Numbered from the stretch's first letter, positions 25,539 to 35,415 are shown. The stretch is 64,000 bases of DNA from Lentzea guizhouensis (GCF_001701025.1 NZ_CP016793.1:3782001-3846000), one strand, 5' to 3'. Numbers and translations are program-made. Notes: generated from the sequence alone by a model not told the origin.

Positions 25539-25958
25539 TCACATGTCGCCGCTGAGCCGCTGCGACAGCGAGGAACGGGTCGTCTGGTGGTGCGAGACGG
25601 TCGGGATCATGCCCGGCTGGACGACCTGGGTGATCTCCGCGTCATCCGCTGCCGCCGCGGGAGCGGGAAGGGGCTGGGTCGGCCTCGGTGCGGACATCTG
25701 CTGCTGCTGCCGTGGGCGCTGGCCCGGTGGGGGCTGCTGCGGGCGGTGCTGCTGGGACTGGCCGGATGCCTGGGCCGCGGACAGGATCATCGTCGAGTCC
25801 GGGTCCAGGCGCGGGTCCACCGCGTTGACCAGGCTGCGGGGAATCTGCTGGGTGTCGGAGGAGTCCATGGGGGACGTCATGTTGTCCGGCGTCACGATGT
25901 TCCGCCCACGTGCGCGGGCGCGGGCGAGCAAGGCGTCGGCCCGGTCGCGGGGGTCCAT
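25539..25958 (-). CDS. Gln/Pro-rich low-complexity protein
   Basis: 139 aa from ATG 25958. N-terminal helix 'MDPRDRADALLARARARG' then a conserved-looking stretch around 'TPDNMTSPMDSSDTQQIPR' and 'VDPRLDPDSTMIL'. Residues ~70-105 are low-complexity Q/P/R/A. No signal peptide or span, so cytoplasmic. Divergent from GDP-mannose pyrophosphorylase. From memory, similar Q/P-rich proteins occur at this place in related actinomycetes; no function known. Confidence 0.65.
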   Translation of the reverse strand: MDPRDRADALLARARARGRNIVTPDNMTSPMDSSDTQQIPRSLVNAVDPRLDPDSTMILSAAQASGQSQQHRPQQPPPGQRPRQQQQMSAPRPTQPLPAPAAAADDAEITQVVQPGMIPTVSHHQTTRSSLSQRLSGDM

Positions 25959-26076
25959 GTCGGATTTTGCTCCTTGCCGGGACCAGATCCCTGGCGGGAC
26001 CAGACTCCATCTGACGATCTGCTTCGTGTCAGAGTATTCCGTCGAACGGCTTGCCGTAACGCGGAGGAGGAAAAAG
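25959..26076. promoter_or_regulatory. divergent intergenic region with small repeats
   Basis: 118 bp upstream of manC and the Gln/Pro-rich gene. Contains two GGGACCAGA direct repeats and a TCTGAC/GTCAGA inverted repeat, followed by the strong ribosome-binding site GGAGGAGG (26062-26069) for manC. No clear -35/-10 pair. Confidence 0.35.
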
Positions 26077-27144
26077 GTGCACGGCGTTGAAGCTGTGGTA
26101 CTGGTCGGGGGGAAGGGCACCCGTCTTCGCCCGCTTACCCTGTCCGCTCCCAAGCCCATGCTCCCGACTGCTGGGGTGCCGTTTCTGACGCACCTGCTGT
26201 CGCGGATCAAGGAGGTCGGGATCACCCACGTTGTGCTCGGTACCTCCTACAAGGCAGAGGTCTTCGAGGAGTACTTCGGGGACGGGTCGCGGCTCGGGCT
26301 CGAGCTCGAGTACGTGGTCGAAGAGGTGCCGCTGGACACCGCGGGTGCCATCAGGAACGTGGCCGACAAGCTGCGCGAGCCCGATGTGATGGTCTTCAAC
26401 GGCGACATCCTCTCCGGGGTCGACCTGGCGGGGATCGTGGACACGCATCGTCAGCACGAGGCGGACGTCACGCTGCACTTGGTGAAGGTGCAGGACCCGC
26501 GGGCGTTCGGCTGTGTGCCGACGGACGAGGAGGGGCGCGTGCAGGCGTTCCTGGAGAAGACCGAGAACCCGCCGACCGATCAGATCAACGCGGGTTGCTA
26601 CGTGTTCAGGCGCGAGGTCATCGACGCGATTCCGGCTGGTCGGCCGGTGTCGGTGGAGCGGGAGACGTTCCCGGGGCTGCTGGAGGCCGGCAAGCGGCTG
26701 CAGGGGCACGTGGACGCGACCTACTGGCTGGACCTGGGCAAGCCGGAGGCGTTCGTGCAGGGGTCAGCTGACCTCGTGCGCGGTGTGGCGCCGTCGGCGG
26801 CCGTGGCCCAGCCCGGTGACTTCCTGGTGCTCGACGGGTCGAACGTGCACGAAGGTGCCACGGTTCGTGGTGGCAGCACGGTCGGTGCGAACTGCACGGT
26901 GGCCGAGGGTGCGGTGCTCGACGGCGCGATCCTGTTCGACGGGGCCGTGGTCGGTGAGGGTGCCGTGGTCGAGCGGTCGATCGTCGGTGCCGGTGCGCTG
27001 GTGCAGGCCGGTGCGGTGCTCAAGGACGCCGTCGTGGGCGACTCGGCGGTGATCGGGGCGCGGTGTGAGCTGATCGGTGGCGCTCGGGTGTGGCCGGGTG
27101 TGGTGCTGCCGGAGGCCGGCGTGCGATTTTCGACGGATGCCTGA
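26077..27144 (+). CDS. manC: mannose-1-phosphate guanylyltransferase (GDP-mannose pyrophosphorylase)
   Basis: 355 aa from GTG 26077, fixed by GGAGGAGG 7 nt ahead; the frame is open far upstream as antisense of the Gln/Pro-rich gene. N-terminal nucleotidyltransferase: 'AVVLVGGKGTRLRPLT', 'SAPKPMLPTAGVPF', 'VFNGDILSGVDL', 'NAGCYVFRREV'. The C-terminal ~100 residues are left-handed beta-helix hexapeptide repeats ('VHEGATVRGGSTVGANCTV'). Makes GDP-mannose from mannose-1-P and GTP. From memory this is the Rv3264c position (called manB there). Confidence 0.95.
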   Translation: MHGVEAVVLVGGKGTRLRPLTLSAPKPMLPTAGVPFLTHLLSRIKEVGITHVVLGTSYKAEVFEEYFGDGSRLGLELEYVVEEVPLDTAGAIRNVADKLREPDVMVFNGDILSGVDLAGIVDTHRQHEADVTLHLVKVQDPRAFGCVPTDEEGRVQAFLEKTENPPTDQINAGCYVFRREVIDAIPAGRPVSVERETFPGLLEAGKRLQGHVDATYWLDLGKPEAFVQGSADLVRGVAPSAAVAQPGDFLVLDGSNVHEGATVRGGSTVGANCTVAEGAVLDGAILFDGAVVGEGAVVERSIVGAGALVQAGAVLKDAVVGDSAVIGARCELIGGARVWPGVVLPEAGVRFSTDA

Positions 27145-28018
27145 GAGGAGCTGGACTCCACCGTTCCCACTTGATCTGGGAGCGGTGCTCGGGCCGTTGC
27201 GCCGCGGGCCGGGTGACCCGTCCTTCAGCACGGAGGGCGGCATCTGGTTCGCGGCGAACACCCCGTGCGGGCCTGGCACGGTGCACATCACCAGGGTGTC
27301 GGACGAGGTCCGCGCGCGGGCGTGGGGTGACGGCGGGCTGTGGTTGCTCGACGGTCTGCCCGCCCTGCTCGGCGCGGACGACCCGGTGCACGAGTTCGTC
27401 GCGCACCACGACATCGTCGCCGAGGCGCGGCGACGGCGGCCGGGACTGCGGCTGGGCAGCACGGGCCGGGTCTGGGACCTGCTGTTCGCCTCGATCCTGG
27501 AGCAGAAGGTCACCGGCACGGAGGCGTTCCGGACGTGGCGCGAGCTCGGTCGCCGCTTCGGTGAGCCGGCGCCGGGACCGAAGCCGCTGAAGGTGCCGCC
27601 GACCCCGCACAAGCTGTTGAGCCTGCAGGACTGGGAGTGGCACCAGTGCGGCCTCGACGGGGCGCGGCGGCGGACGTTGGTCAACGCCGCCCAGGTCGCG
27701 CACCGGCTGGAGAAGGCCGCGGAGATGCGCAGCCGGGAACTGCTGGAGAAAGTGCCCGGCATCGGCGTGTGGACCTCGGCCGAAGTGGCGCAACGGTCCT
27801 GGGGCGACCCGGACGCGGTCAGCGTCGGCGACTACCACGTGGCGAAGAACGTGACGTGGGCGTTGACCGGCACGCCGGGTGACGACGACGCGATGATGGA
27901 ACTGCTCGCGCCCTACAACCCGCAACGCCACCGCGCGGTCTGCTACCTGCAGGCGGCGGGTCTGCAGCGGCCGCGGCGAGCGCCGAGGTTCTCGCCGCGC
28001 GACTACCGCAAGTTCTAG
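27137..28018 (+). CDS. HhH-GPD DNA glycosylase (AlkA-like, 3-methyladenine type)
   Basis: 293 aa from ATG 27137, 8 bp inside the end of manC. Residues ~120-260 hold the HhH-GPD fold: 'LFASILEQKVTG' and the hairpin 'LLEKVPGIGVWTSAEV' followed by the catalytic aspartate in 'AVSVGDYHVAKNV'. No Fe-S cysteines at the C-terminus, so not a MutY/Nth. The N-terminal ~100 residues resemble the AlkA entry domain. Excises alkylated bases. Stop overlaps the convergent Nudix gene by 4 bp. Confidence 0.9.
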   Translation: MPERSWTPPFPLDLGAVLGPLRRGPGDPSFSTEGGIWFAANTPCGPGTVHITRVSDEVRARAWGDGGLWLLDGLPALLGADDPVHEFVAHHDIVAEARRRRPGLRLGSTGRVWDLLFASILEQKVTGTEAFRTWRELGRRFGEPAPGPKPLKVPPTPHKLLSLQDWEWHQCGLDGARRRTLVNAAQVAHRLEKAAEMRSRELLEKVPGIGVWTSAEVAQRSWGDPDAVSVGDYHVAKNVTWALTGTPGDDDAMMELLAPYNPQRHRAVCYLQAAGLQRPRRAPRFSPRDYRKF

Positions 28019-28542
28019 CTCAGACGGGCCAGCGCTGACTCGATCAATGGGTGCAGGTCGTCGACGTTGTCCGGCAACGAGTCCAGCGGCCACCACTGCA
28101 GGTCCACGGACTCGGCCGAACGCACCGGCTGCGCGCCGACCGGTGCCCGCACCAGGTACCGCACGTCGAAGTGCCGCGTCGGCTTGCCGAGTGAGCACGT
28201 GATCGGGTGCACGTCGAGGTGCACCGGCGTCGGCTCGATCCGCAGGCCGCGAATGCCGGACTCCTCGGTGGCCTCGCGCAACGCCGCCGCGGCCAGGGTC
28301 TCGTCGCCCGGCTCGCAGTGCCCGCCGAGCTGCAGCCAGCGGCCGACGCGCGGGTGCAGCGTCAGCAGCGCGTGCTTTGCCGTGGCGTCGAGGACCAGCG
28401 CGGAGGCGGTGATGTGGCCGGGTTCGCAAGAACGCCGACAGGCGTCCTCGCGGGCCGCCAGGAAGCCCAGGTAGGCCTCCTTCAACGCGTCCTGGCCCGG
28501 GAACGCCCGCAGCGTCGCGACGGTGTCGGCGTGCAGCGTCAC
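28015..28542 (-). CDS. Nudix hydrolase
   Basis: 175 aa from GTG 28542, overlapping the fbiB stop (GTGA). Nudix box '[18 protein letters not shown]' followed by 'ATEESGI' (residues ~78-103), with the one-residue insertion before the RE that is common in this subfamily. Preceded by '[18 protein letters not shown]'. Substrate unknown. Coupling to fbiB suggests it is co-expressed with F420 synthesis. Confidence 0.92.
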   Translation of the reverse strand: MTLHADTVATLRAFPGQDALKEAYLGFLAAREDACRRSCEPGHITASALVLDATAKHALLTLHPRVGRWLQLGGHCEPGDETLAAAALREATEESGIRGLRIEPTPVHLDVHPITCSLGKPTRHFDVRYLVRAPVGAQPVRSAESVDLQWWPLDSLPDNVDDLHPLIESALARLS

Positions 28543-29861
28543 AGCTCGATCAGTCCTTCCAGCGGCTCGCGGGGGACGAGCGGCTCCAGCGGATGGCCCA
28601 CGGCCACCGCGCCCAGCGGCTCCCAGTCCTGCGGCACACCCAGCACGGCGCGCACGACGTCCGCGCAGAAGATCGTCGACGACACCCAGCACGAGCCGAG
28701 GCCCTCGGCGGCCAGCGCCACCAGCAGCCCCTGCACGGCGGCGCCACCGGCGACCGTGAACATCGTCTTCTCGGCGTCGGCGCGGCGAGGATCGGGATAG
28801 GTGTGAGCGCCCTCGCGGACGAGGAACGGCACCACGACCTCCGGCGCCTCCACCAGCAGGTCGCCCCGGCGCACCCGGCGCGCGATCTGCTCCGGGGTGA
28901 ACCCGTCGCTGCGGAGATCGCGTTCCCACTGCTCGCGCATCGCGGCGAGCAGCTCGGCCCGCTTCTCCCGCACCAGCACGAACCGCAGCGGCTTGGTGTG
29001 GTGCGGCGCGGGAGCGGTCAACGCCGCCCCGACCGCTTTCCGGAGCACCGCGAGGTCCACCGGTTCGGCGGAGTAGAACCGCACCGACCTGCGCAGCAGC
29101 ACGGCCTCCGCGCGGCCCTGCACCAGCGCTTCCTCCGTGCCGAGGCGGAACAGGTCCTCCTCGATCGGCCGGACCAGGTCACGCGCGCACGACCCGTCGT
29201 CGACCACGTCGAAGCCGCGCAGCACCGCCACCGGCACCGCGCCGAGCTTGCCCTTGACCAGGTCGGCCGCCGCCGCGATCTCGTCGGCCACCGCGACCTG
29301 GGTGACGAAGAGCTCGTTGCCGTGCTGGTCGGCCGAGCCCGCGTAGTCGTGCAGCACGCGGAGGCCGGCCGAGCCGATCGCGGCGTCGGTCTGGCCGATC
29401 CGCCACGCACGGCCCATGGTGTCGGTGACGACCACGGCGACGTCCACGTCGAGCAGGTCCTTCAGCGCACCGCGCAACGCGGCCGCGGAGCCGTCCGGGT
29501 CGACCGGGAGCAGCGCGATCTCGTCACCCGCGACGTTCGAGGCGTCGACGCCGGACGCGGCCTGCACGACGCCGAGCTTGTTCTCGGTGATCAGCGTGCG
29601 GCCCTTGCGGGCGAGCACCCGCACCGACTCGGCGGCGACGTGCTCGCGGCGGATCCGGTCGCGTTCCCCGGGGTCGGCGGGCACGGTGACCAGCCTGCCC
29701 TCCACTTTGGACAGCACCTTGGACGTGACGACCAGCACGTCGCCGTCGCGCAGCCAGGGCGCGGCGGCGGCGATCGCACCGGCGAGGTCGTCGCCGGGCC
29801 GGAACTCCGGCAGGCTGGGAACCGGCAGCAGCTCGAGGGCGGCCGCGGCGTGGTCAGCCAA
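28539..29861 (-). CDS. fbiB: coenzyme F420:L-glutamate ligase FbiB (bifunctional)
   Basis: 440 aa from TTG 29861, 8 bp inside the end of fbiA. N-terminal ~245 residues are the gamma-glutamyl ligase (CofE-like): '[18 protein letters not shown]', '[19 protein letters not shown]', '[23 protein letters not shown]'. C-terminal ~190 residues are the FMN/nitroreductase-like domain ('[18 protein letters not shown]'), which reduces dehydro-F420-0 in mycobacteria. Adds the polyglutamate tail to F420. Operon fbiA-fbiB-Nudix. Confidence 0.95.
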   Translation of the reverse strand: MADHAAAALELLPVPSLPEFRPGDDLAGAIAAAAPWLRDGDVLVVTSKVLSKVEGRLVTVPADPGERDRIRREHVAAESVRVLARKGRTLITENKLGVVQAASGVDASNVAGDEIALLPVDPDGSAAALRGALKDLLDVDVAVVVTDTMGRAWRIGQTDAAIGSAGLRVLHDYAGSADQHGNELFVTQVAVADEIAAAADLVKGKLGAVPVAVLRGFDVVDDGSCARDLVRPIEEDLFRLGTEEALVQGRAEAVLLRRSVRFYSAEPVDLAVLRKAVGAALTAPAPHHTKPLRFVLVREKRAELLAAMREQWERDLRSDGFTPEQIARRVRRGDLLVEAPEVVVPFLVREGAHTYPDPRRADAEKTMFTVAGGAAVQGLLVALAAEGLGSCWVSSTIFCADVVRAVLGVPQDWEPLGAVAVGHPLEPLVPREPLEGLIEL

Positions 29862-30807
29862 CGTCGACTCCGGCCAGCTCCAGCGCGTGGCGGGCCATCT
29901 GGGCCGTCGCGTCCACATCGGACATCAGCAGCGGCACCGCGCGCACGGCCACACCGGGCACGTCGGCGCGGTCACCGGTGTGGACGAGCCACGCGTCCAG
30001 GATGCCGTCCTCCGAGCACTTGCGGGAGCCGTAGAGCTGCCCGACCGCCTCGGCCGAGGTCTCCACGCCGATCGCGGCCAGGCAGGCGTCCGCCATGCCG
30101 CGCAACGGCTTCCCGCCGATGATCGGCGACAGGCCGACGACACCGGCCTCGGTCTTGCGCAACGCGTCCCGCACGCCGGGCACGTTCAGGATCGTGCCGA
30201 TGCTCACCACCGGGTTCGACGGGGCCAGCACCACGGCGTCGGCCTCGGCGATCGCGTCCAGCACGCCGGGTCCGGGGGTGGCGGTCTCGGCACCGACGAA
30301 CGCGAACGACTTCGCGGGCACGGCCGCGCGGTGCTTGACCCACCACTCCTGGAAGTGGATCGCCTTCGTCTCGCCGTCCAGTTCGACGACGACGTGCGTC
30401 TCCACCCGGTCGTCCGACATCGGCAGCAGCTTCACGCCGGGCTGCCAGCGGTCGCACAGCGCCTCGGTGACCGCGGACAGCGGGTAGCCGGCCCGCTGCA
30501 TCCTGGTGCGGATGAGGTGCGTGGCGATGTCCCGGTCGCCGAGCCCGAACCAGCTCGGGTCGGCGCCGTACGCCATCAGCTCTTCCTTGACGGTCCACGA
30601 CTCGTCCGCACGGCCCCAGCCGCGGTCGGAGTCGATGCCACCGCCCAGCATGTACATGCAGGTGTCGAGGTCGGGGCAGATGCGCAGCCCGTGCATCCAC
30701 ACGTCATCGCCGGTGTTGACCACCGCGGTGACGTCGGCTCCCAGTTGCTTGAGCCCTTGCAGGAACCTCGCGCCGCCGACCCCGCCGACCAGTGCTACGA
30801 CCTTCAC
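29854..30807 (-). CDS. fbiA: FbiA, 2-phospho-L-lactate/PEP transferase of F420 synthesis (CofD family)
   Basis: 317 aa from GTG 30807, so the protein begins '[19 protein letters not shown]' as in the family; a GTG six codons upstream is possible. Conserved sites include '[20 protein letters not shown]', '[10 protein letters not shown]', 'FQEWWVK', '[13 protein letters not shown]', '[13 protein letters not shown]'. Joins the activated phospho-acid to Fo to give (dehydro)F420-0. Next to whiB, as in mycobacteria (whiB2-fbiA-fbiB). Confidence 0.96.
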   Translation of the reverse strand: MKVVALVGGVGGARFLQGLKQLGADVTAVVNTGDDVWMHGLRICPDLDTCMYMLGGGIDSDRGWGRADESWTVKEELMAYGADPSWFGLGDRDIATHLIRTRMQRAGYPLSAVTEALCDRWQPGVKLLPMSDDRVETHVVVELDGETKAIHFQEWWVKHRAAVPAKSFAFVGAETATPGPGVLDAIAEADAVVLAPSNPVVSIGTILNVPGVRDALRKTEAGVVGLSPIIGGKPLRGMADACLAAIGVETSAEAVGQLYGSRKCSEDGILDAWLVHTGDRADVPGVAVRAVPLLMSDVDATAQMARHALELAGVDVG

Positions 30808-30846
30808 GCCAACCCATGCTTCCACAGCCGGGTGAGTGCTCGGCGG

Positions 30847-31596
30847 TCAGCGCCAGAACATGAAGTTGTCGGAGCCGTAGTACGCGCCGAGGGTGTTGCC
30901 GCCGAGGAGCTCGAACAGCCACGTCGACACCTGGAACAGCAGCAGGCTGACCTCGGAGAAGGTGAACAGCACGGCGAACAGCACCAGCGGCGCCCACGGC
31001 CGGACCTTCGCGCCGAACCGCTGCGCCTCGTACGGCATGAAAGGTTCCCAGACGCCCCAGCCGTCGAGACCGGGGATCGGCAGGATGTTCAGCACGAACG
31101 CGAGCACCTGCAACAAAGCGAGGTACGAAATCGCCGCCAGGAGTCCGGCCGGCGGCGAGAACAACGCCACCACGCCGATCAGCAGGGCACCGATCACCAG
31201 GTTGGTGACGGGCCCGGCGAGTGAGACCAACGACTCCACCTTCTTCGACCGCAGCGCGTGGTGGTTGATCCACACCGCGCCGCCGGGAAGGGGGATTCCG
31301 CCCAGTGCGAGCAGCACCAGCGGCAGGATGATGCTGAGCACCGGGTCGGTGTAGCGGCGGATGTCGAGGGTCAGGTACCCCTTGTCCCGCACGGAGAAGT
31401 CGCCGCCCTTGTACGCGACCGCGGCGTGCCCGAACTCGTGCAGGCACAGCGTCACCGCCCAGCCGGCGAGTACGAAGAGGATGGTGCCGGAGATGACGGC
31501 GACGTCACCCTCGAACAGGGTGAGAACGGCTCCGGCGGCCGTCACCGCGAGCAGGCCGAGGAACAGTGGACTGGGGCGCACCGCTGATCGCTTCAC
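30847..31596 (-). CDS. site-2 protease-like membrane metallopeptidase (M50 family)
   Basis: 249 aa, ATG start. Zinc motif 'HEFGH' near residue 53 within a membrane helix and the second motif 'ILPIPGLDGW' near 180 (N/D-PxPxLDG type). Five to six spans. No PDZ domain, so it is a minimal M50. Lies directly upstream of fbiA on the same strand and divergent from whiB. Likely processes a membrane-bound regulator; substrate unknown. Confidence 0.9.
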   Translation of the reverse strand: MKRSAVRPSPLFLGLLAVTAAGAVLTLFEGDVAVISGTILFVLAGWAVTLCLHEFGHAAVAYKGGDFSVRDKGYLTLDIRRYTDPVLSIILPLVLLALGGIPLPGGAVWINHHALRSKKVESLVSLAGPVTNLVIGALLIGVVALFSPPAGLLAAISYLALLQVLAFVLNILPIPGLDGWGVWEPFMPYEAQRFGAKVRPWAPLVLFAVLFTFSEVSLLLFQVSTWLFELLGGNTLGAYYGSDNFMFWR

Positions 31597-31730
31597 CCCT
31601 CCAGTGTGGCGTGTCGGCTGGTGCGGTGGGCCGTTCGGGGACGGGTTGCCGTACGTGGATCACCGTCTGTGCTGTCCGTCAAGGTTTGAGCGGCCATCCG
31701 CGCGAATATCCCCCGACGTGTGGACTCCGC

Positions 31731-31759
31731 TTGACCCCCCGCTGTGACGCAGGTGTAAT
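31731..31759 (+). promoter_or_regulatory. candidate whiB promoter (TTGACC-17-TGTAAT)
   Basis: TTGACC at 31731-31736, a 17-bp spacer and TGTAAT at 31754-31759: five of six matches in each box to the housekeeping consensus. The start codon of whiB is 83 bp further, leaving a leader of ~75 nt. Ribosome-binding site GGCGAGGAGG at 31825-31834. The rest of the gap 31597-31841 shows nothing else I recognise. Confidence 0.6.
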
Positions 31760-31841
31760 CACATCGGTGTCATTCGTCGTTGTGGGAACGGCGTCTGGCG
31801 TCCGCCAACCGGGGAGAGCGGAAGGCGAGGAGGCGGACGAA

Positions 31842-32138
31842 ATGCAGGAATTCGAAGAAGATCACGTCGCGCAGCCGGTCGTACAGGGCGAACTGTCGTA
31901 CCTGTTCGACCCAGCCGACGAGCAGGACTGGCAGGAACGCGCCCTGTGCGCGCAGACGGATCCCGAGGCGTTCTTCCCCGAAAAGGGTGGTTCGACGCGG
32001 GAGGCCAAGCGCATCTGTCTGGGTTGCGAGGTGCGTTCGGAGTGCCTTGAGTACGCGCTCCAGCACGACGAACGCTTCGGCATCTGGGGCGGTCTCTCGG
32101 AGAGGGAACGCCGCAAGCTGAAGAAGCGAGCCGTCTAG
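31842..32138 (+). CDS. whiB: WhiB-family transcriptional regulator (WhiB2/WhmD type)
   Basis: 98 aa from ATG 31842, after GAGGAGG. Four cysteines of the 4Fe-4S ligand set: one in 'ERALCAQTDPEAFF' and three in 'CLGCEVRSEC'. Then the turn 'FGIWGGLSERERRKLKKRAV' that contacts sigma factor/DNA. Position between fbiAB (divergent) and the DUF3499/manB side matches mycobacterial whiB2, needed for septation. It probably controls division or development genes. Confidence 0.95.
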   Translation: MQEFEEDHVAQPVVQGELSYLFDPADEQDWQERALCAQTDPEAFFPEKGGSTREAKRICLGCEVRSECLEYALQHDERFGIWGGLSERERRKLKKRAV

Positions 32139-32169
32139 AAGCGTGATCTTTTTGCCTTAACTTGAGGGA

Positions 32170-33391
32170 GTGACAAGCCCTCACCCGAGGCTCCGGACCG
32201 CGCCGGTGCTGTGCGTCCTGGTCTGCCACGACGGCGACCAGTGGCTCAGCACGGCGCTGTCCGCGTTGCGGCGTCAGCGAGTTCGTCCTCGGCACGTGAT
32301 CGCGGTCGACACCGGATCCCACGATCGCACCGCGAAGGTACTGGCGGAGGCCGAAGACCTGCTGGACGGCGTGCTGTCGCTGCCGCGCGGTACCGGTTTC
32401 GCGACCGCCGTGCGGCTCGCGGTCGAGCACGCCGTCGAACGCTGGGGAGACCCCGGCAAGTGGCTGTGGCTGGTGCACGACGACAGCGCGCCCGAGCCGG
32501 ACTGCCTGGCGTCCTTGCTGACCGCCGCCGAGGTCTCGCCGTCGGCGGCGGTGCTCGGTCCGCTGTGCCTCGATTGGGTGGATCCTCGGCTCGTCGTGGA
32601 GGCGGGTCTCTCGACCGACGCGTCCGGTCATCGGCAGACCGGGCTGTCCTCCGCCGAGCACATCGGGTCGTTCCAGCAGAGCGCTGAGGTGCTCGCGGTG
32701 TCGTCGGCGGGGTCGCTGATCCGTCGCGAGGTCTGGCACGAGCTCGGTGGTTACGACGAGGCGATGCCGTTGCTGCGCGACGACCTCGACTTCGGCTGGC
32801 GGGCGAACCGCGCCGGTCATTTGGTGCTTTGTGTTCCGGTCGCCCGAATGCGGCACGCGCGCGCCGCGACTAAAGGCGCGCGTCGTTTGGATGCGGCCGT
32901 TGCGCGGCCGGGTCCGTCGTTCCGCGGCGTTGATCGCGCGCACGGCATGCGGACATTTCTGGTCAACACGTCGGGTATTTCGTTCCTCATCGGACTTCCG
33001 CGCCTGATGGTGCTGTCGGTGCTGCGGGCTTTGGGGTTCTTGCTGCTCCGGCGTTTTGGCGACGCTCATGCAGAAGTGGGCGCGGCCCGTTACCTGCTGA
33101 CCCGCGGCCGGTTGCTCGAAGGCCGGCGGGCACGACGTGGTTCGGCGGTGGTGCGCGGGCTGTTCACGAGCCGGTTGACGCGGTTGCGCAACGCCGTGCG
33201 CGCCGGTACCGCGTTCCTGATCCGCCGGCGCGTCGAAGCCGACGCCGCGCTGGGCCGGTTGCCCGCGACCGACACCGGCTCGACCTGGCTCGAACCGTCT
33301 GAAGTGGACTCGCCGCGCCCGGTCGGCCCGTCCGCGCTGCCGGCCGGCGCCGCGCCGTCCTCGGGTCGCCGGCCTGCGGCGGCCACCGGTC
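32170..33391 (+). CDS. GT2 glycosyltransferase, N-terminal part of a frameshifted large membrane protein
   Basis: GTG start at 32170. GT2 domain over residues ~12-260: 'VLCVLVCHDGDQWLSTALSALRRQ', 'LWLVHDDSAPEPDCLASLL', 'GGYDEAMPLLRDDLDFGWRANRAGH'. Coherent protein continues to about 'SALPAGAAPSSG' (near 33360). Beyond that this frame stays open to 34875 but reads as low-complexity shadow, while the true continuation is in the +1 frame (33392 onward). Intact homologues I remember are ~1000-residue single proteins, so a one-base indel near 33.35-33.39 kb is the simplest explanation. Confidence 0.75.
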
Positions 33392-35320
33392 GTGGTGACG
33401 GTCGACGCGGCGCTGCCGGGTGCGCTGCGCCCGTCGCCGAAGCCGCGGCCGTCGCCGGGACCGCGCCAGGACATGGTGTTCGTCGAGGTCGACCAGGGCC
33501 GGATGCTGCGGTCGCTGCTGCTGGCGCCGCCGGTGCTGTTGCTGCTGGGGCTGTCCGCGGTGGCGCTGGCCGCCAACTGGTCGCGACTCGGCCTCGACCT
33601 CGCCGGCGGCCGGTTGCTGCCGGTCGGGACGGTCGGGGACGTGTGGTCGACGTACCTGGCGTCGTGGCACCCGGTGGCGGGTGGCACGGCGGCTCCGGCT
33701 CCCGCGGCTTTGGCCGTGCTCGGTCTTGTGCCCGGTGGACCGCAGCTCGCCGTGGCGGTCTTGTTGTTGTTCGACATCCCGTTGGCCGCCCTGTCGGCGT
33801 ACATCGCTTCGCGCGGCATGCGCGTACGTCGTTCCGTGCGCGCGGTGGTGGCCGCTTTCTACGGCTTGCTGCCCGTGTCGACCACGGCCGTTGCCGAGGG
33901 TCGTCTGGACGTCGTCGTCGTGCACGTCGTCGCGCCGTTGGTGTTCGCCGGCGTGTACGCCGTCTTGCGCGCGTCGTCCACACACGCCTGGTTGGCGATG
34001 GCCTCAGGCACCGCTATCGGTGTCGCGGTGCTCGGCGCGTTCTCGCCGTTGAGTCACGTCGTAACGCTGGTCGGCGCTTTGGTGGGCTTCGTCGCCGTGT
34101 CGGGCGGTGCGCGCCGGATCGCCGCTTTGTTCGCGATCGTCCTTCTGCCGATGGCGCTGCTTCTGCCGTGGCCCGCCGTGCTGCTGCAACACCCCGAGAT
34201 GGTCTTGAACGGCCTCGGCGCCGCCTACTCGTCGCCGCCGCCGAACCTGATCGTGTGCTCGGTGTTCGTCGCCGCCGCCTTCGCCGCCGCGGTCCTGCGC
34301 CCGAACGCGGCGATGCTGCCGGGCCTGTTCGTGATCGTGCTCGCGATCGGTGCCCTGGCCGCCGTCACCGCCGTCTCCGCGTGGCCGGGGACGGCGCTGG
34401 TGATCTTGGCCTGGGGACTCGTCTGGGTGGTGCTCGCGGGGTGCCAGCGCGGTGTCGCTCCGGGTGTCGCCGGCCGGGCACGGGTGCGGCGCGCGGTCTA
34501 CGTCGTGGGTGTCGTGACGCTGGCCAGCCTGGGCGTGGCGGGGTTGCTGGACCTGCGAACCGGTCCGTTGCGTGCCGGTGGCGGCGAGCAACTGAGTGCC
34601 TCGTTGACCGCCGAGCTGGAACGCACCGGCCGGTCGGTGTTGGTCGTCGGCACGCCCACGCGTCAGGTGGCGGGCCGCATGCCTGCTTTTGGCGACGACG
34701 ACCTGGTGCCCACCACGTCCTCGCCGGCTCGTATACGCCGTTGGACCACCTCTCTGCTCGATGGCTCGTCTTCTGCCGTGGGTGTGGCACTGGCCCAAGC
34801 CGCGTCTTCGGGTGTGACGTTCGTCGTGCTTCCCACTGCTGCGGACGCCGAACGGGTCCGTGCCGCAGCGGGTGAACTGGTGTCGGTGGCCCTGCCCACC
34901 TCGCACGGCCGCCCGGTGCTGCGCATCCGCCTGACCGCCGACACCGGCGTCCTGCTGCCCCCGGACCTGGCCCGCCGCGCTCGCACGGGCGGCGACCCGC
35001 CGGCGGAGTCCTCGACGACGATGGCGCCGGTGAACGTGACGCTGCCGGACGTGGCGGTGCGCGTGTCACCGGGCTCCGATGGCCGCGTGCTGGTGCTGGC
35101 GGCGGAGGACGAGCCGGGCTGGGAGGTGTTCGTCGACGGCCAGCAGGTGCCGGTCGTGCGGGCGTGGGGGCACCTGGTGGGGGTGCCGCTGCCGGGTTCG
35201 GCGGCGGAGGTGCGCGTGACGATGAGCACAACGCTGCGGGACCTGCTGCTGCTCGCGCAGGCCGCGGCGGCGCTGTTCACGTTCCTGACGGCGATCCCGA
35301 CCCGGCGGCGCCAGGCGTGA
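33392..35320 (+). CDS. C-terminal membrane part of the same GT2 protein
   Basis: 642 codons from an in-frame GTG, but probably not a separate gene: the same frame is open upstream and encodes a sensible join ('VAGLRRPPVVVTVD'). After a Pro-rich linker ('PSPKPRPSPGPRQD') come ~10 membrane spans (residues ~45-420) and an extracytoplasmic tail that ends in a last span ('LLLLAQAAAALFTFLTAIP'). Likely adds or modifies a cell-wall glycan. Functional status depends on whether the frameshift is real. Confidence 0.72.
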   Translation: MVTVDAALPGALRPSPKPRPSPGPRQDMVFVEVDQGRMLRSLLLAPPVLLLLGLSAVALAANWSRLGLDLAGGRLLPVGTVGDVWSTYLASWHPVAGGTAAPAPAALAVLGLVPGGPQLAVAVLLLFDIPLAALSAYIASRGMRVRRSVRAVVAAFYGLLPVSTTAVAEGRLDVVVVHVVAPLVFAGVYAVLRASSTHAWLAMASGTAIGVAVLGAFSPLSHVVTLVGALVGFVAVSGGARRIAALFAIVLLPMALLLPWPAVLLQHPEMVLNGLGAAYSSPPPNLIVCSVFVAAAFAAAVLRPNAAMLPGLFVIVLAIGALAAVTAVSAWPGTALVILAWGLVWVVLAGCQRGVAPGVAGRARVRRAVYVVGVVTLASLGVAGLLDLRTGPLRAGGGEQLSASLTAELERTGRSVLVVGTPTRQVAGRMPAFGDDDLVPTTSSPARIRRWTTSLLDGSSSAVGVALAQAASSGVTFVVLPTAADAERVRAAAGELVSVALPTSHGRPVLRIRLTADTGVLLPPDLARRARTGGDPPAESSTTMAPVNVTLPDVAVRVSPGSDGRVLVLAAEDEPGWEVFVDGQQVPVVRAWGHLVGVPLPGSAAEVRVTMSTTLRDLLLLAQAAAALFTFLTAIPTRRRQA

Positions 35321-35352
35321 GGCATGGGGTCCGTGCGTGTTCTCACACACAC

Positions 35353-35415
35353 GAGCCCGCCGGGATCCCCCGATTTCAATTCTGGTCGGGGGGTCTGACA
35401 CTGCTGGGCGGGCTC
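35353..35415. terminator. nested bidirectional terminator
   Basis: Outer stem GAGCCCGCC (35353-35361)/GGCGGGCTC (35407-35415) and inner stem CCCCCGA (35367-35373)/TCGGGGG (35386-35392), between convergent genes. The right outer arm touches the stop of the minus-strand metallopeptidase gene. Confidence 0.65.

Noticed and set aside
33400..34875. Continuation of the GT2 frame to 34875
   Set aside because: The protein becomes Arg/Gly/Ala-rich after ~33360, while the +1 frame encodes clear membrane spans.
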